NCBI GenBank assembly: GCA_030532425.1
Contig: JAUNLD010000010.1
Coordinates: 9,552 to 62,180 of the forward strand
Reading direction: 5' to 3'
Length of the DNA stretch: 52,629 nt
Source of the DNA: Lautropia sp.
GTDB lineage: Bacteria; Pseudomonadota; Gammaproteobacteria; Burkholderiales; Burkholderiaceae_E
The notes below the pieces were generated by a model that saw only the letters and a list, made by a program, of their open reading frames with translations, had not been told where the DNA came from and did not search any database. A program made the position numbers and the translations under genes. Shown in pieces: positions 1 to 8,162 of the stretch; the stretch's first letter is position 1, and every line of letters begins with the position of its first letter.

Positions 1-122
1 GCGCAGGCCGGCAGGGCGTGGCTGGCGGTGGGTGGTTGAGGCCAGCCTGGTGGCGTGAACCCGGTGGGGTTCGCCAGCCTTTCCGCCTGCCTCCAGCCTG
101 CCGGCCTGGAAGGTGGTGGTAT
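1..122. other. Window edge, no gene seen
   Basis: GC-rich stretch downstream of the minus-strand glpT. I see no coding frame with family resemblance and no hairpin followed by a T-run. Confidence 0.4.
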
Positions 123-1475
123 TCAGTGCGCCGGTGCCTTGCGGCTGGCGCCGTCAAACAGGCTCATGAACAGCAGGATGATGGCCAGCACACACGCACC
201 GATCAGGGCATGGAAGCCGCCGTCCCAGCCATAGTGGTCGACCAGCCAGCCCAGCACGGTACCGGCACATGAGGTTCCGATCAGGTAGCCCATCAGTCCC
301 GTCAGGCCGGTGGCACTGCCGGTGGCCTTCTTGGGCACCAGGTCGGCAGCGTGCAGGCCGATCATCATCACCGGGCCATAGATCAGAAAGCCGATGGCCA
401 CCAGCGCCGTGTTGTCGATCCAGGCGTGTCCCGGCGGGTTCTTCCAGTACACGAATACGGCAATCATCACCCCGATCATGAACAGGATGGTGGCCGGAGC
501 CCGCCGTCCCTTGAAGACCTTGTCACTCAGATAGCCGCTGACCAGCATGCCGGGGATGCCCGCCCATTCATACAGGAAGTAGGCCGTGCGCGAGCTTTCC
601 TTGGTAAAGCCCTTGGTCTGGCTCAGGTAGGTGGGGGCCCAGTCCACCACACCGTAGCGGATGAAGTAGACGAAGATGTTGGCGATGGCGATGTACCAGA
701 GGATGCGGTTGTTGAGCACGTACTTGAACAGGATGTCGCGGGCGCTCAGTTCTTCCTCGATCACGGCCGAAGTGGCTTCCTTGGGGTAATCGTTGCGGTA
801 TTCCTCGATCGGTGGCAGACCGCAGGACTGCGGTGTGTCCTTCATCAGCCAGAACACCACAACCGACAGCGCGATGGCGATCATCGCCGGAAAGAAGAAG
901 ATGCTGTGCCAGGTGGCAAAGAGGTAGATGCCCAGCGTGGCCAGCGGGGCAATCAGGCCGCCGCCCAGGTTGTGCGAGACGTTCCACCACGACCATTTCT
1001 CGCCGCGCTCGTTGGTCGAGAACCAGTGCACCATCGTGCGCGCATACGGCGGGTAGCCCATGCCCTGGAACCAGCCGTTCAGAAAGCTCAGCGTGCACAT
1101 GATCGGGATGCTGGTCATCACCCCAGGCACCAGGCCGAAGATCATGCAGCAGGTGGCGCTCAGCAGAAGACCCAGCGTCGAGAAGTATTTCGGGTTGCTG
1201 CGGTCAGAGACATTGCCCATGACGAACTTGCTGATTCCGTAACCGATGGCCAGTGCTGTCAGCACATGTCCAAGCTCGGCCTTGCTGTAGCCCGTCTCCT
1301 CGATCATGTAGGGCATGGCCAGCGAGAAATTCTTGCGGATCAGGTAGTACGTTGCGTAACCAATGAAGGTTCCCCAGAAAACCTGCATGCGCAGTTTCCT
1401 GTACTCGGCATCGGTCCGCTCGGGGGGCAGGCGGTCGACATGGGGTGCCGGAGCCAGGAAGGAAAACATCGACAT
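123..1475 (-). CDS. glpT: Glycerol-3-phosphate:phosphate antiporter GlpT (MFS, OPA family)
   Basis: Inner-membrane transporter predicted to exchange sn-glycerol 3-phosphate for inorganic phosphate. The 450-residue product matches the usual GlpT length (about 452) and aligns end to end with E. coli GlpT by eye. It starts with a similar N-terminus (FLAPAPH), then YLIRKNF (arginine at residue 47), GWFQGMGYPP, DTPQSCGLPPIEEY, FIRYGVVDW (second phosphate-binding arginine) and FLIYGPVM. Twelve hydrophobic segments are visible. The frame stays open 48 codons further upstream, but an AAGGAG site 8 nt before the ATG at 1475 and the homology set the start. The gene is monocistronic. UhpT or PgtP-like substrates are less likely given the closeness to GlpT. 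Confidence 0.93.
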   Translation of the reverse strand: MSMFSFLAPAPHVDRLPPERTDAEYRKLRMQVFWGTFIGYATYYLIRKNFSLAMPYMIEETGYSKAELGHVLTALAIGYGISKFVMGNVSDRSNPKYFSTLGLLLSATCCMIFGLVPGVMTSIPIMCTLSFLNGWFQGMGYPPYARTMVHWFSTNERGEKWSWWNVSHNLGGGLIAPLATLGIYLFATWHSIFFFPAMIAIALSVVVFWLMKDTPQSCGLPPIEEYRNDYPKEATSAVIEEELSARDILFKYVLNNRILWYIAIANIFVYFIRYGVVDWAPTYLSQTKGFTKESSRTAYFLYEWAGIPGMLVSGYLSDKVFKGRRAPATILFMIGVMIAVFVYWKNPPGHAWIDNTALVAIGFLIYGPVMMIGLHAADLVPKKATGSATGLTGLMGYLIGTSCAGTVLGWLVDHYGWDGGFHALIGACVLAIILLFMSLFDGASRKAPAH

Positions 1476-1590
1476 TTTCCAACTCCTTTTGCTCAGAGAA
1501 AAAGAAGACACGACGATGCCGTTCACGTCGAGACAACGGTTTTCATGAGATGAAATTTCTCTTGTCTTCGAAATAAATCGGCATGTGTCG

Positions 1591-1619
1591 ATATTTTCCC
1601 CTTTGTGGAGCAGTGTCAA
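1591..1619 (-). promoter_or_regulatory. Candidate sigma-70 promoter of glpT
   Basis: On the minus strand a perfect TTGACA (1614-1619) is followed after 17 nt by AAATAT (1591-1596), a weak -10. A transcript from here would have a leader of about 110 nt before the glpT ATG. The -35 is clear and the -10 is poor, so the call is tentative. Confidence 0.4.
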
Positions 1620-1764
1620 GCCGGTCTTGAAGGTTTTACGGCTCTTACCCCTTGAACGGGATTTAAAAATGAAAGGGTCATATAATGGAAAGTTTCACTG
1701 CCGCAGGGGGAATGAAACGGGAGGCATGAAAAATGGCGTGTGCGGGAGTAGCGGCCTTTCGCCG

Positions 1765-1800
1765 CCTTTAGCCTTCTGCCTTTAGCCTTCTGCCTTCTGC
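1765..1800. repeat. Short tandem repeat, 14-bp unit
   Basis: The unit CCTTTAGCCTTCTG occurs twice back to back (1765-1778 and 1779-1792), followed by a partial copy. It lies in the otherwise empty 393-bp gap between glpT and the ABC transporter ATPase gene. Confidence 0.7.
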
Positions 1801-1868
1801 CCGCCACCCGGCATTCAGCGTCCAGATCCTTCACGCGGGTCCAGTCACCCTGCCTGCCCACGCAGGCT

Positions 1869-3365
1869 TCAGTGGGCCGGCACCCCGGTTTTTCCGGCAT
1901 CGGCCGTTCCTGATCCAGACCCTGAACCTGCATCTGGTCCGTCATCGCCACCACGCACCAGCCCGTTGTCTCCAAAGTGCAGGATGCGCGTCGACACCTG
2001 TCGGGCGATGTCCTCATCATGTGTCACCAGCACCAGGGCGGCCTCGCTGTCGGCAGCGTGTTCCAGCAGCAGCTGCATGGCCTCCTGCTGTGTCACCGGG
2101 TCCAGTCTCGACGTGGGTTCGTCGGCAAACAGCAGGGCGGGGTGTGCCAGCAGGGCGCGGGCCAGCGCCACCCGTTGCAGCTCGCCTCCCGATACCTCCG
2201 GTGCACGTCGCGCCAGCAGGCTTTCAGGGATCTTCAACCGGGCCAGCCGGGCCAGCAGTGCATCCCAGGGCTGGCGGTGCAGCGCGCAGGCATCGCGCAG
2301 CAGTTGTCCCAGCGTCGCCTGCGGCGCAAAGGCGCTCACCGGGTCCTGGTACAGCTTCTGCAGGGCGTGGGGCGGCAGCCCCGGATCGCGTCGGACCTCA
2401 CCCCGGTCTGGCCGCAGCAGCCCCAGCAGCACGTTGCCCAGCGTACTCTTGCCCACGCCACTGGCGCCTTGCAGCACGATGCGCTGGTGACGGCGGATGT
2501 CCAGCGTCAGCTCGTCAAACAGTACCCGGCCGCCCAGGCGTTTGGCCAGCCCCTGTGCATGCAGCACGGGGGCACCGGGGGCAGGGGCGGGGGGCAGGCG
2601 CCAGTGTGTGGGTTCGGCCGCCACCAGCTGGCGGGTGAATGCGTGGCGGGGGGCAGCCAGCACGGCAGCGGTCTCGCCGTGCTCCACCACCTCGCCATGC
2701 CGCAACACCAGCAAGCGCCCGCCCATCTGCCGGGCCACGCGCAGATCGTGGGTGATGATGAGCACGCAGCCGCCCTCGCGCTGCACCTGTTTCAGGCCAG
2801 CGATGGTCTGGTCGGCCCAGTGCCGGTCCAGCCCCTTGGTGGGTTCGTCGGCCAGCAGGATGCGGGCGCCACCTGCTACCGCCATGCAGGCGGTGGCGCG
2901 CTGGGCCATGCCGCCCGACACCTGCCACGGATACTGTGCGTGGGCTGATGCCAGCCCCGCGGCCGTCAGGCGCTGGCTGGCCTGCGCCGCGGCTTCGGGG
3001 CCCGGCAGGCCGCGCACCAGCCTCAGTACGTCGCCCAGCTGCGGGCCCAGCCGCCGCAGTGGGTCGAGCGCCAGTGATGGCTCCTGCGGCAGCAGGGCCA
3101 GCGTGCGGCCCCACAGCGGTCGCCGCGCCTGCGGGTGTGCTGCATCACTGTGCTGACCGGCCACGCCGATCCGGCCGCTTGCCTGCAGCACGCGGGGCAG
3201 GTTGCCCATGATCGCCTGCGCCAGCAACGATTTGCCGGCGCCACTTTCGCCCAGCAGCGTCAGGCATTCGCCCGCAAACACCTCCAGGTTCACATCCCGC
3301 AGCAGCGGCAGCGGGCCGGCATGAATGCAGAGTCCGTGCACGGACACCAGCGCATCGGGGGTCAT
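1869..3365 (-). CDS. Fused double ATPase of a nickel/dipeptide-type ABC importer
   Basis: Energises the importer encoded by the next three upstream genes. One 498-residue chain carries two complete ABC ATPase domains. The first has Walker A GESGAGKS (39-46), signature VSGGMAQ (149-155), Walker B ILLADEP (169-175) and a switch histidine near 206. The second has Walker A GASGVGKST (300-308), signature VSGGELQ (391-397), Walker B LLFADEP (411-417) and a histidine near 449. In NikDE and DppDF these are separate subunits. The C-terminal 25 residues are a Gly/Ser/Asp-rich tail. The substrate cannot be read from the sequence. Start ATG at 3365, 9 nt after the permease stop. Confidence 0.9.
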   Translation of the reverse strand: MTPDALVSVHGLCIHAGPLPLLRDVNLEVFAGECLTLLGESGAGKSLLAQAIMGNLPRVLQASGRIGVAGQHSDAAHPQARRPLWGRTLALLPQEPSLALDPLRRLGPQLGDVLRLVRGLPGPEAAAQASQRLTAAGLASAHAQYPWQVSGGMAQRATACMAVAGGARILLADEPTKGLDRHWADQTIAGLKQVQREGGCVLIITHDLRVARQMGGRLLVLRHGEVVEHGETAAVLAAPRHAFTRQLVAAEPTHWRLPPAPAPGAPVLHAQGLAKRLGGRVLFDELTLDIRRHQRIVLQGASGVGKSTLGNVLLGLLRPDRGEVRRDPGLPPHALQKLYQDPVSAFAPQATLGQLLRDACALHRQPWDALLARLARLKIPESLLARRAPEVSGGELQRVALARALLAHPALLFADEPTSRLDPVTQQEAMQLLLEHAADSEAALVLVTHDEDIARQVSTRILHFGDNGLVRGGDDGPDAGSGSGSGTADAGKTGVPAH

Positions 3366-3374
3366 CGTCGCTCC

Positions 3375-4226
3375 TCAGTCTTGTGCCGGGTCTTCGGTCA
3401 GCAGCATCATGCCCTGCACCAGCAGCATCAGGATGCTGACCGGTGCGGCAATCAGCCAGGGCGCCTCCTGATAATGCGGCAGGAACTCGATCATCATCAG
3501 CCCCAGCTCGGGGGTGGGCGGTTGCAGGCCGACGTTGATGAAGCCCAGGGCTGCCATCGCCAGCACCGCCTGGGCGGTGCTCAGCGGCAGCAGCGTGCCC
3601 AGAATCGGCGCCAGCGCCGGCAACAGGTGGCGCCGCAGCACATACATCGGGCCAAAACCCAGCAGCTGCGAGGCCTGAATGGCTGGCCCGGCCAGCAGCG
3701 GGCGGGCCGCGGCGCGTGTCACCCGAAAATATTCCACCCACAGGCACAGGGCCAGGCCGCCATACAGGGCCCAGTACTGGCCGGGGGCCAGCAAAGAACA
3801 CAACAGCACCAGCAGCAGCCCCGGCAGCGACATCACCGCATCGGCCAGCATCACCAGCAGCTGGTCGACCAGCCCCCCCCGCCAGGCCGCCAGCAGGCCC
3901 AGCAACATGCCGGGGATGGCTGCGGCCAGGGCCGACAGCAGGGCCAGGCCCAGCGACAGCCGCGTCGCCTCGGCCAGCCGGGCCAGCACGCTGCGTCCCA
4001 GCAGATCGGTGCCCAGCCAGTGGCCGGCGCCCGGTGCCTGCAAGCTGGCCGCCAGGTCCTGTTGAGACGGGTCGATGCCGATCAGCAGAGGCCCCAGCAG
4101 GGCAAACAACCCCACTGCCAGCAGGATCCACAGCCCTGCGCGGCGACGGCCGTGGCGCCGGCCGGCGGTACGCACCAGCTGCTCCACCGTCAGGCCGCCG
4201 CTCAGGGCTTCGTTTGTCTGTTTCAT
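3375..4226 (-). CDS. ABC importer permease, DppC/NikC family
   Basis: Second inner-membrane permease of the Nik/Dpp-type importer, 283 residues. It shows an N-terminal membrane segment near residues 32-50, the family motif HWLGTDLLGRSVLARL, and a cytoplasmic EAA-type loop around QASQLLGFGPMYVLRRHLLP that would contact the ATPase. The start is placed at 4226 because an AGGAGG site lies 6 nt upstream and the ATG overlaps the stop of the preceding permease gene as ATGA. A longer frame beginning at 4262 would have no such site. Confidence 0.9.
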   Translation of the reverse strand: MKQTNEALSGGLTVEQLVRTAGRRHGRRRAGLWILLAVGLFALLGPLLIGIDPSQQDLAASLQAPGAGHWLGTDLLGRSVLARLAEATRLSLGLALLSALAAAIPGMLLGLLAAWRGGLVDQLLVMLADAVMSLPGLLLVLLCSLLAPGQYWALYGGLALCLWVEYFRVTRAAARPLLAGPAIQASQLLGFGPMYVLRRHLLPALAPILGTLLPLSTAQAVLAMAALGFINVGLQPPTPELGLMMIEFLPHYQEAPWLIAAPVSILMLLVQGMMLLTEDPAQD

Positions 4227-5194
4227 CCGCCCTCCTGTCGGCGAGGGTCCAGCCACAGGCACAGCGCATCTACCAGCAGGTTGAAGCCCACGAAGAGCAG
4301 GCCGATGGTCAGTGCCGTGCCCTGAATCACCGGCACGTCACGTGCAAAGACGGCATGCACCAGCGCATGGCCGATACCGGGCCAGGCAAACAGGGTTTCG
4401 ATCACCACCGTGCCCTCGACCAGAAACACAGCCTGCACGCCCAGCCAGGCCACCACTGGTACCGCTGCATTGCGCAGCCCGTGCCGCAGCAGCGCCTGTG
4501 TGTCACTCAGCCCCTTGGTGCGCGCAAAATCGTGCGCCGGCGTGCGGATCGCTGCCACCAGCGCCTGTCGGCTGACGCGCACCAGCCCGGCCGCCAGGCC
4601 CAGCCCCAGCGTCAGCCCGGGCAACAGCAGGCTGCCGGGCTGGCCATCGCCTGCCACGGGCAGCGCGCCCAGCTTCACGGCCACCAGCAGCATCAGCAGC
4701 ACCGCCAGCAGGAACGAGGGCATGGCCCGGAACACCACCGTCAGTGCCATCACCACCCGGTCGGCCAGCCCGCCGGCATGCAGCCCACAGTAGACACCCA
4801 GTGGGACGCCAATGCCGGCCCCCAGGGCCAGTGCGCTCAGGCTCAGGCGCAGCGTGGCGCCCAGCTGGTGGCTGACCTCGCTCCAGACCGTGTCGCCCGT
4901 GACCAGCGAGTGTCCCAGATCCAGGCGCAACAGATTGCCCAGCCAGCCCAGCAGGGCTGGCCAGCCCTGCAACTGCTGGCCCAGCTCGGCCCGAACCGTA
5001 TCGGCGGCCCCCGTGCTCACCAGATCGAAGCCATAGCGGCCGGCGGCAATCCGCATGGCCATGTCGCCCGGCAGTGAGCGGATCATCAGGAAGCACAGGC
5101 TGCCGACGATCAGTGCCAGCGCCAGGGCCTGAAAGGCACGGCGGGCGAGCAGGGCGCTCCACCCCAGGGGGCGCGCGGGCATCCAGGTCGCCAT
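4223..5194 (-). CDS. ABC importer permease, DppB/NikB family
   Basis: First inner-membrane permease, 323 residues. It has the family architecture: a membrane segment near 17-38 ending in IRSLPGDMA, a periplasmic loop, and a five-helix binding-protein-dependent transport domain. An EAA loop (AAIRTPAHDFARTKGLSD) and the C-terminal LFAWPGIGHAL signature are present. The ATG at 5194 comes 1 nt after the solute-binding protein stop and the gene overlaps the next one by 4 bp, so translation is probably coupled. No strong Shine-Dalgarno site is visible at this start. Confidence 0.9.
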   Translation of the reverse strand: MATWMPARPLGWSALLARRAFQALALALIVGSLCFLMIRSLPGDMAMRIAAGRYGFDLVSTGAADTVRAELGQQLQGWPALLGWLGNLLRLDLGHSLVTGDTVWSEVSHQLGATLRLSLSALALGAGIGVPLGVYCGLHAGGLADRVVMALTVVFRAMPSFLLAVLLMLLVAVKLGALPVAGDGQPGSLLLPGLTLGLGLAAGLVRVSRQALVAAIRTPAHDFARTKGLSDTQALLRHGLRNAAVPVVAWLGVQAVFLVEGTVVIETLFAWPGIGHALVHAVFARDVPVIQGTALTIGLLFVGFNLLVDALCLWLDPRRQEGG

Positions 5195-5195
5195 T

Positions 5196-6779
5196 TCAGG
5201 GCTGCCGCCACTGCAGGTCGGTCAGGCGGTACGAGCGCTCCAGCGGGTCGATGCTGGCCCCGCTCACGCGCCGGCCCACCACCAGTTGCTGCCGATACCA
5301 GCTCACCGGGACTACCGGCAGCTGCTGTTGCAGCACCTGGCCGACCAGGCGGCGGGCCGTCTGGCTCGCCTGGTTGTCGAGGGTGCCTGTCAGCAGTCCG
5401 TCGATGGCCTTGTCAAGGGTCGTATCATGCCAGTTCATGGCGCCCCAGTCGCCGCCCTGGGGTGAAAAGTCCTGGGCAATCGCGCCAATCGGATCGGCCA
5501 CATTGCCATAGTTGCGGGCGGCCAGCCCCACCTGGAGCGAGCCGTCACGGTGCTTCAGCGGGATGTCGCCCGAATTGCCGATGTCCACCTTGACGGCGAT
5601 GCCCAGCCGCCGCCATTGCGCCTGCAGTGCCGTGGCAATCTGCGGCAGCTCCGGTCGGTCCGGGAAGGTCGAGATCGTCAGTGTCAGCGCCTCGCCTGCA
5701 CCGTTGCGCAGCGTGCCGGCCTCGTCCTTCTTCCAGCCGGCATCGGCCAGCAGGCGCTCGGCCGCCGGCAGATCGAAGCGCAGCGGCGCCAGCCCGGCAT
5801 CGTGCCAGGCGGGCATGTCGGGCGGAAACAGCTGGCTGGCTGCCAGGCCGGGGTCGCGCAGCAGCGCGGTGGCAATGCCCTTGCGGTCGATGGCCAGGCT
5901 CAGGGCCTGTCGCACGCGCTCGTCCTTCAGGCCCGGCAGGCCGGCATTGAGTTTCAGGATCGTCGTGCGCGGCAGCGTGGTCGACAGCACCGTCAGCGCC
6001 TTGCGGCCGCGGATGCGCTGCAAGCTGGCAGGGTCCAGCGTGAAGGCCAGATCCGCCTGACCGCTTTCGGCCATCAGCGCCCGGGTCTCGGCCCGGCCGG
6101 CCGCCAGGTAATGGGCGCGGGCAATCGCCGGCTGCTGGCCGTCGTAGCGCGCAAAGCGGCGTACCCGCATCTGCTGCGGGGGGGTCACCGATTCGATTTC
6201 AAAGGGCCCGGTGGCCACCAGCTTGCGCACCTTGCCGTCCGCATCAAAGCTGGTGGGAGACAGGATGATGGTGCTGCTGTGCGCCAGCAGCGCGGGCAGG
6301 GCGGCATGACGGTGCTTCAGCACGATCAGCACGGTCTGGGCATCGGGCGCCTCGATCCGTTCCACCGGCGCCAGGCTCAGTGCTGCCGGGTCGATGCGGG
6401 CTGCCTTCAGGCTGGGCAGCACCGCCTGGGCCGTCACCGGCTGGCCGTCATGAAAACGCGCGCCCGCACGCAGGGTGAAGCGCCATTGCAGGCCATCGTC
6501 CGACACCTGCCAGCGTTGGGCCAGCCCCCCGGTCAGCGCACCTTCGTGGTCCACCTCCACCAGTGTCTCGGCCACCTGCATCCGTTGGAAGACGAAACCG
6601 CTGCTGGCCGGTTGCAGGCCATTGATCTCCCACGGGGCCACCACTTCCAGTGTGGCGTCTGGGGCGGCCGCGGCGGTGGGCGTGGTGTGCAGGGGCAGCA
6701 GGCTGCCGAGAAGAACGGCCAGGGTGGTCGACAGCAGTGAACGGCGGCCAAGGGGCAGGGGAGATCGATGAGGCTTCAT
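5196..6779 (-). CDS. Periplasmic solute-binding protein, family 5 (Nik/Dpp type)
   Basis: Captures the substrate of the importer in the periplasm; 527 residues. A signal peptide (MKPHRS, then RRSLLSTTLAVLLG, then a probable cut after TPTAAAA) is followed by the SBP family 5 pattern: VAETLVEVD, GLAQRWQVSDDGLQWRFTLR, GARFHDGQPVTA, and later VRQALSLAIDRKGI. The overall layout resembles NikA and DppA. The start at 6779 is chosen for the signal peptide; the frame is open further upstream to 7043 but that extension looks non-coding. No Shine-Dalgarno sequence precedes the ATG. Substrate unknown: nickel chelates, peptides or siderophore-like molecules are all possible. Confidence 0.88.
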   Translation of the reverse strand: MKPHRSPLPLGRRSLLSTTLAVLLGSLLPLHTTPTAAAAPDATLEVVAPWEINGLQPASSGFVFQRMQVAETLVEVDHEGALTGGLAQRWQVSDDGLQWRFTLRAGARFHDGQPVTAQAVLPSLKAARIDPAALSLAPVERIEAPDAQTVLIVLKHRHAALPALLAHSSTIILSPTSFDADGKVRKLVATGPFEIESVTPPQQMRVRRFARYDGQQPAIARAHYLAAGRAETRALMAESGQADLAFTLDPASLQRIRGRKALTVLSTTLPRTTILKLNAGLPGLKDERVRQALSLAIDRKGIATALLRDPGLAASQLFPPDMPAWHDAGLAPLRFDLPAAERLLADAGWKKDEAGTLRNGAGEALTLTISTFPDRPELPQIATALQAQWRRLGIAVKVDIGNSGDIPLKHRDGSLQVGLAARNYGNVADPIGAIAQDFSPQGGDWGAMNWHDTTLDKAIDGLLTGTLDNQASQTARRLVGQVLQQQLPVVPVSWYRQQLVVGRRVSGASIDPLERSYRLTDLQWRQP

Positions 6780-6846
6780 GGCAGGAGGAGGAAAGGCGAT
6801 GGACTGGAAACGCCGGGGCGGTACACATCCCGATGGATCATGCTGA

Positions 6847-6860
6847 ATCATAGTGATGAT
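6847..6860. promoter_or_regulatory. Small palindrome upstream of the importer operon
   Basis: ATCAT-agtg-ATGAT is a perfect inverted repeat about 70 bp upstream of the solute-binding protein start. On the minus strand it overlaps a -10-like TATGAT. It may be an operator, but no regulator can be assigned. Confidence 0.3.
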
Positions 6861-7070
6861 ACAACATAGCCGGAACGGAGCAGTGCCGTGCCGCAGGCCT
6901 GGGAGCACCGCCATTTCGTGGTTTACAAATGGGAGACCGGGGCCGTTGGGGAAGCCCATCGCCAGAAGCGGCAGGCGTTGGCGCCTCCGTGCGTGATGGA
7001 CCGGCAGGCGGGGCGGTGGCGAGAGCGTGCACCTTGGGCTCATGTATCAGGCATGTGGCCATTGGATACA

Positions 7071-7138
7071 CGGATGTTCCGAAAGCGACGGCATCTGGCG
7101 GCAAGTAACCGTGGCGTAAATGATGACAGGAACATCCG
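7071..7138. promoter_or_regulatory. 10-bp inverted repeat in the divergent importer/fecR-like region
   Basis: CGGATGTTCC (7071-7080) and GGAACATCCG (7129-7138) are exact reverse complements, separated by 48 nt. They lie in the 463-bp divergent intergenic region. Further on, a TGTGA-G-TCACA palindrome lies near 7180-7190. The arms could be paired operator half-sites or an RNA stem. Confidence 0.4.
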
Positions 7139-7242
7139 CATTGACAGGACGGGCGGCGCGACCTTGACCCATAATAATGTGAGTCACACTTAACGTTTTC
7201 GCTGTCGGCCAGGCGCCCGTGTTTTAACAGGATGTCCGGCAG

Positions 7243-8130
7243 ATGGCAGCCGTGCCGGCGCTGTCTTGGCCCCGGCAACCGCCCCCCTTCTTCCACACGA
7301 TGTACTCCAAGCCCCCCGTCACTTTTCCTGCCTCGCCCGGCGCCGCGCCAGGTGCGCCGGTCTCCACGCTCAACCTGATCTCGGCCGAAGGGGCATCGCG
7401 GCGTCGGCTGATCCATCGCTTTGCCGTGCTGGGGGCTGCAGTGGCGGCGGCGGGGTTGGTCGACGACGGTGTGGGCTGGCGTCGCCTGATCGCCGATCAC
7501 CGCACCGATGTCGGCCAGCAGCAGGTGCTGCGCCTGGAGGGCGGCACGATGCTGATGATGAACACGCGCACCGCTGTCGATGTGACCGAGGCCGAAGGCA
7601 GCCTGCAATTGCGGCTGGTGCAGGGCGAGGTGCAGATCCAGCACCAGACGGGCACGCGCCCCTTGCAGGTGCTCACCTCGCAGGGGCGCATCGACAGCAA
7701 CGGCGCACGCCTCACCATCCGCCGCCTGGGCAGCGACACCACCGTCAACCTGCTGTCCGGTCTCGCCACCGTCACCTCTGCGGGCAGCCCCGCGCACCAG
7801 CAGGCACTGGTGGCCGGCCAGCGTCTGGTCTTCGATCACGCCCACATCCAGCCCGTCACGGCCATCAGTGAACCCGAGATCGCCTGGATCGACCGTCAGA
7901 TCCTGGCCCGCAACATGAAGCTGGCCGATTTCGTCGACGAGCTGCAACGCTACAGCATCGGCCGTCTGGCCTGTGATCCGGCCGTGGCCGGCCTGCGTGT
8001 CACCGGACGCTTCCCGCTGGGTGATGTCCAGCAGGTCATGCACTGGCTCACCACGATGATGCCCTTGCAGGTCGATGTCCAGGGCCGGCAACGGGGGGCG
8101 CCTTCATTGATGATCCGCGCCATCGGTTGA
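7243..8130 (+). CDS. FecR-like protein lacking the usual cytoplasmic anti-sigma domain
   Basis: FecR proteins relay periplasmic signals to an ECF sigma factor. Here residues 85-190 show the FecR fold (VLRLEGGTMLMMNTRTAVDV, then RLTIRRLGSDTTVNLLSG, then QALVAGQRLVF) and residues 205-290 resemble the STN-like C-terminus (IAWIDRQIL, then LADFVDELQRYSIGRL, then LRVTGRFPLGDVQQVM). A membrane segment lies at 59-73, preceded by an RRR motif. The N-terminal part is short and Pro/Ala-rich, without the tryptophan-containing DUF4880 region that holds sigma. No ECF sigma or TonB receptor gene is adjacent. The start at 7243 is uncertain; 7300 is the alternative. The stop nearly abuts the next gene. Confidence 0.75.
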   Translation: MAAVPALSWPRQPPPFFHTMYSKPPVTFPASPGAAPGAPVSTLNLISAEGASRRRLIHRFAVLGAAVAAAGLVDDGVGWRRLIADHRTDVGQQQVLRLEGGTMLMMNTRTAVDVTEAEGSLQLRLVQGEVQIQHQTGTRPLQVLTSQGRIDSNGARLTIRRLGSDTTVNLLSGLATVTSAGSPAHQQALVAGQRLVFDHAHIQPVTAISEPEIAWIDRQILARNMKLADFVDELQRYSIGRLACDPAVAGLRVTGRFPLGDVQQVMHWLTTMMPLQVDVQGRQRGAPSLMIRAIG

Positions 8131-8162
8131 TATCATCGCCTGCACCGGCCACAGGGAGGCCC

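Noticed and set aside
351-1553. A 400-codon plus-strand open frame opposite glpT
   Set aside because: It is the antisense shadow of glpT; its His/Gln/Arg-rich composition fits no family while the minus-strand product is clearly GlpT.
3135-4325. A 396-codon plus-strand frame opposite the permease genes
   Set aside because: Gln/His-rich shadow composition with no recognisable domain.
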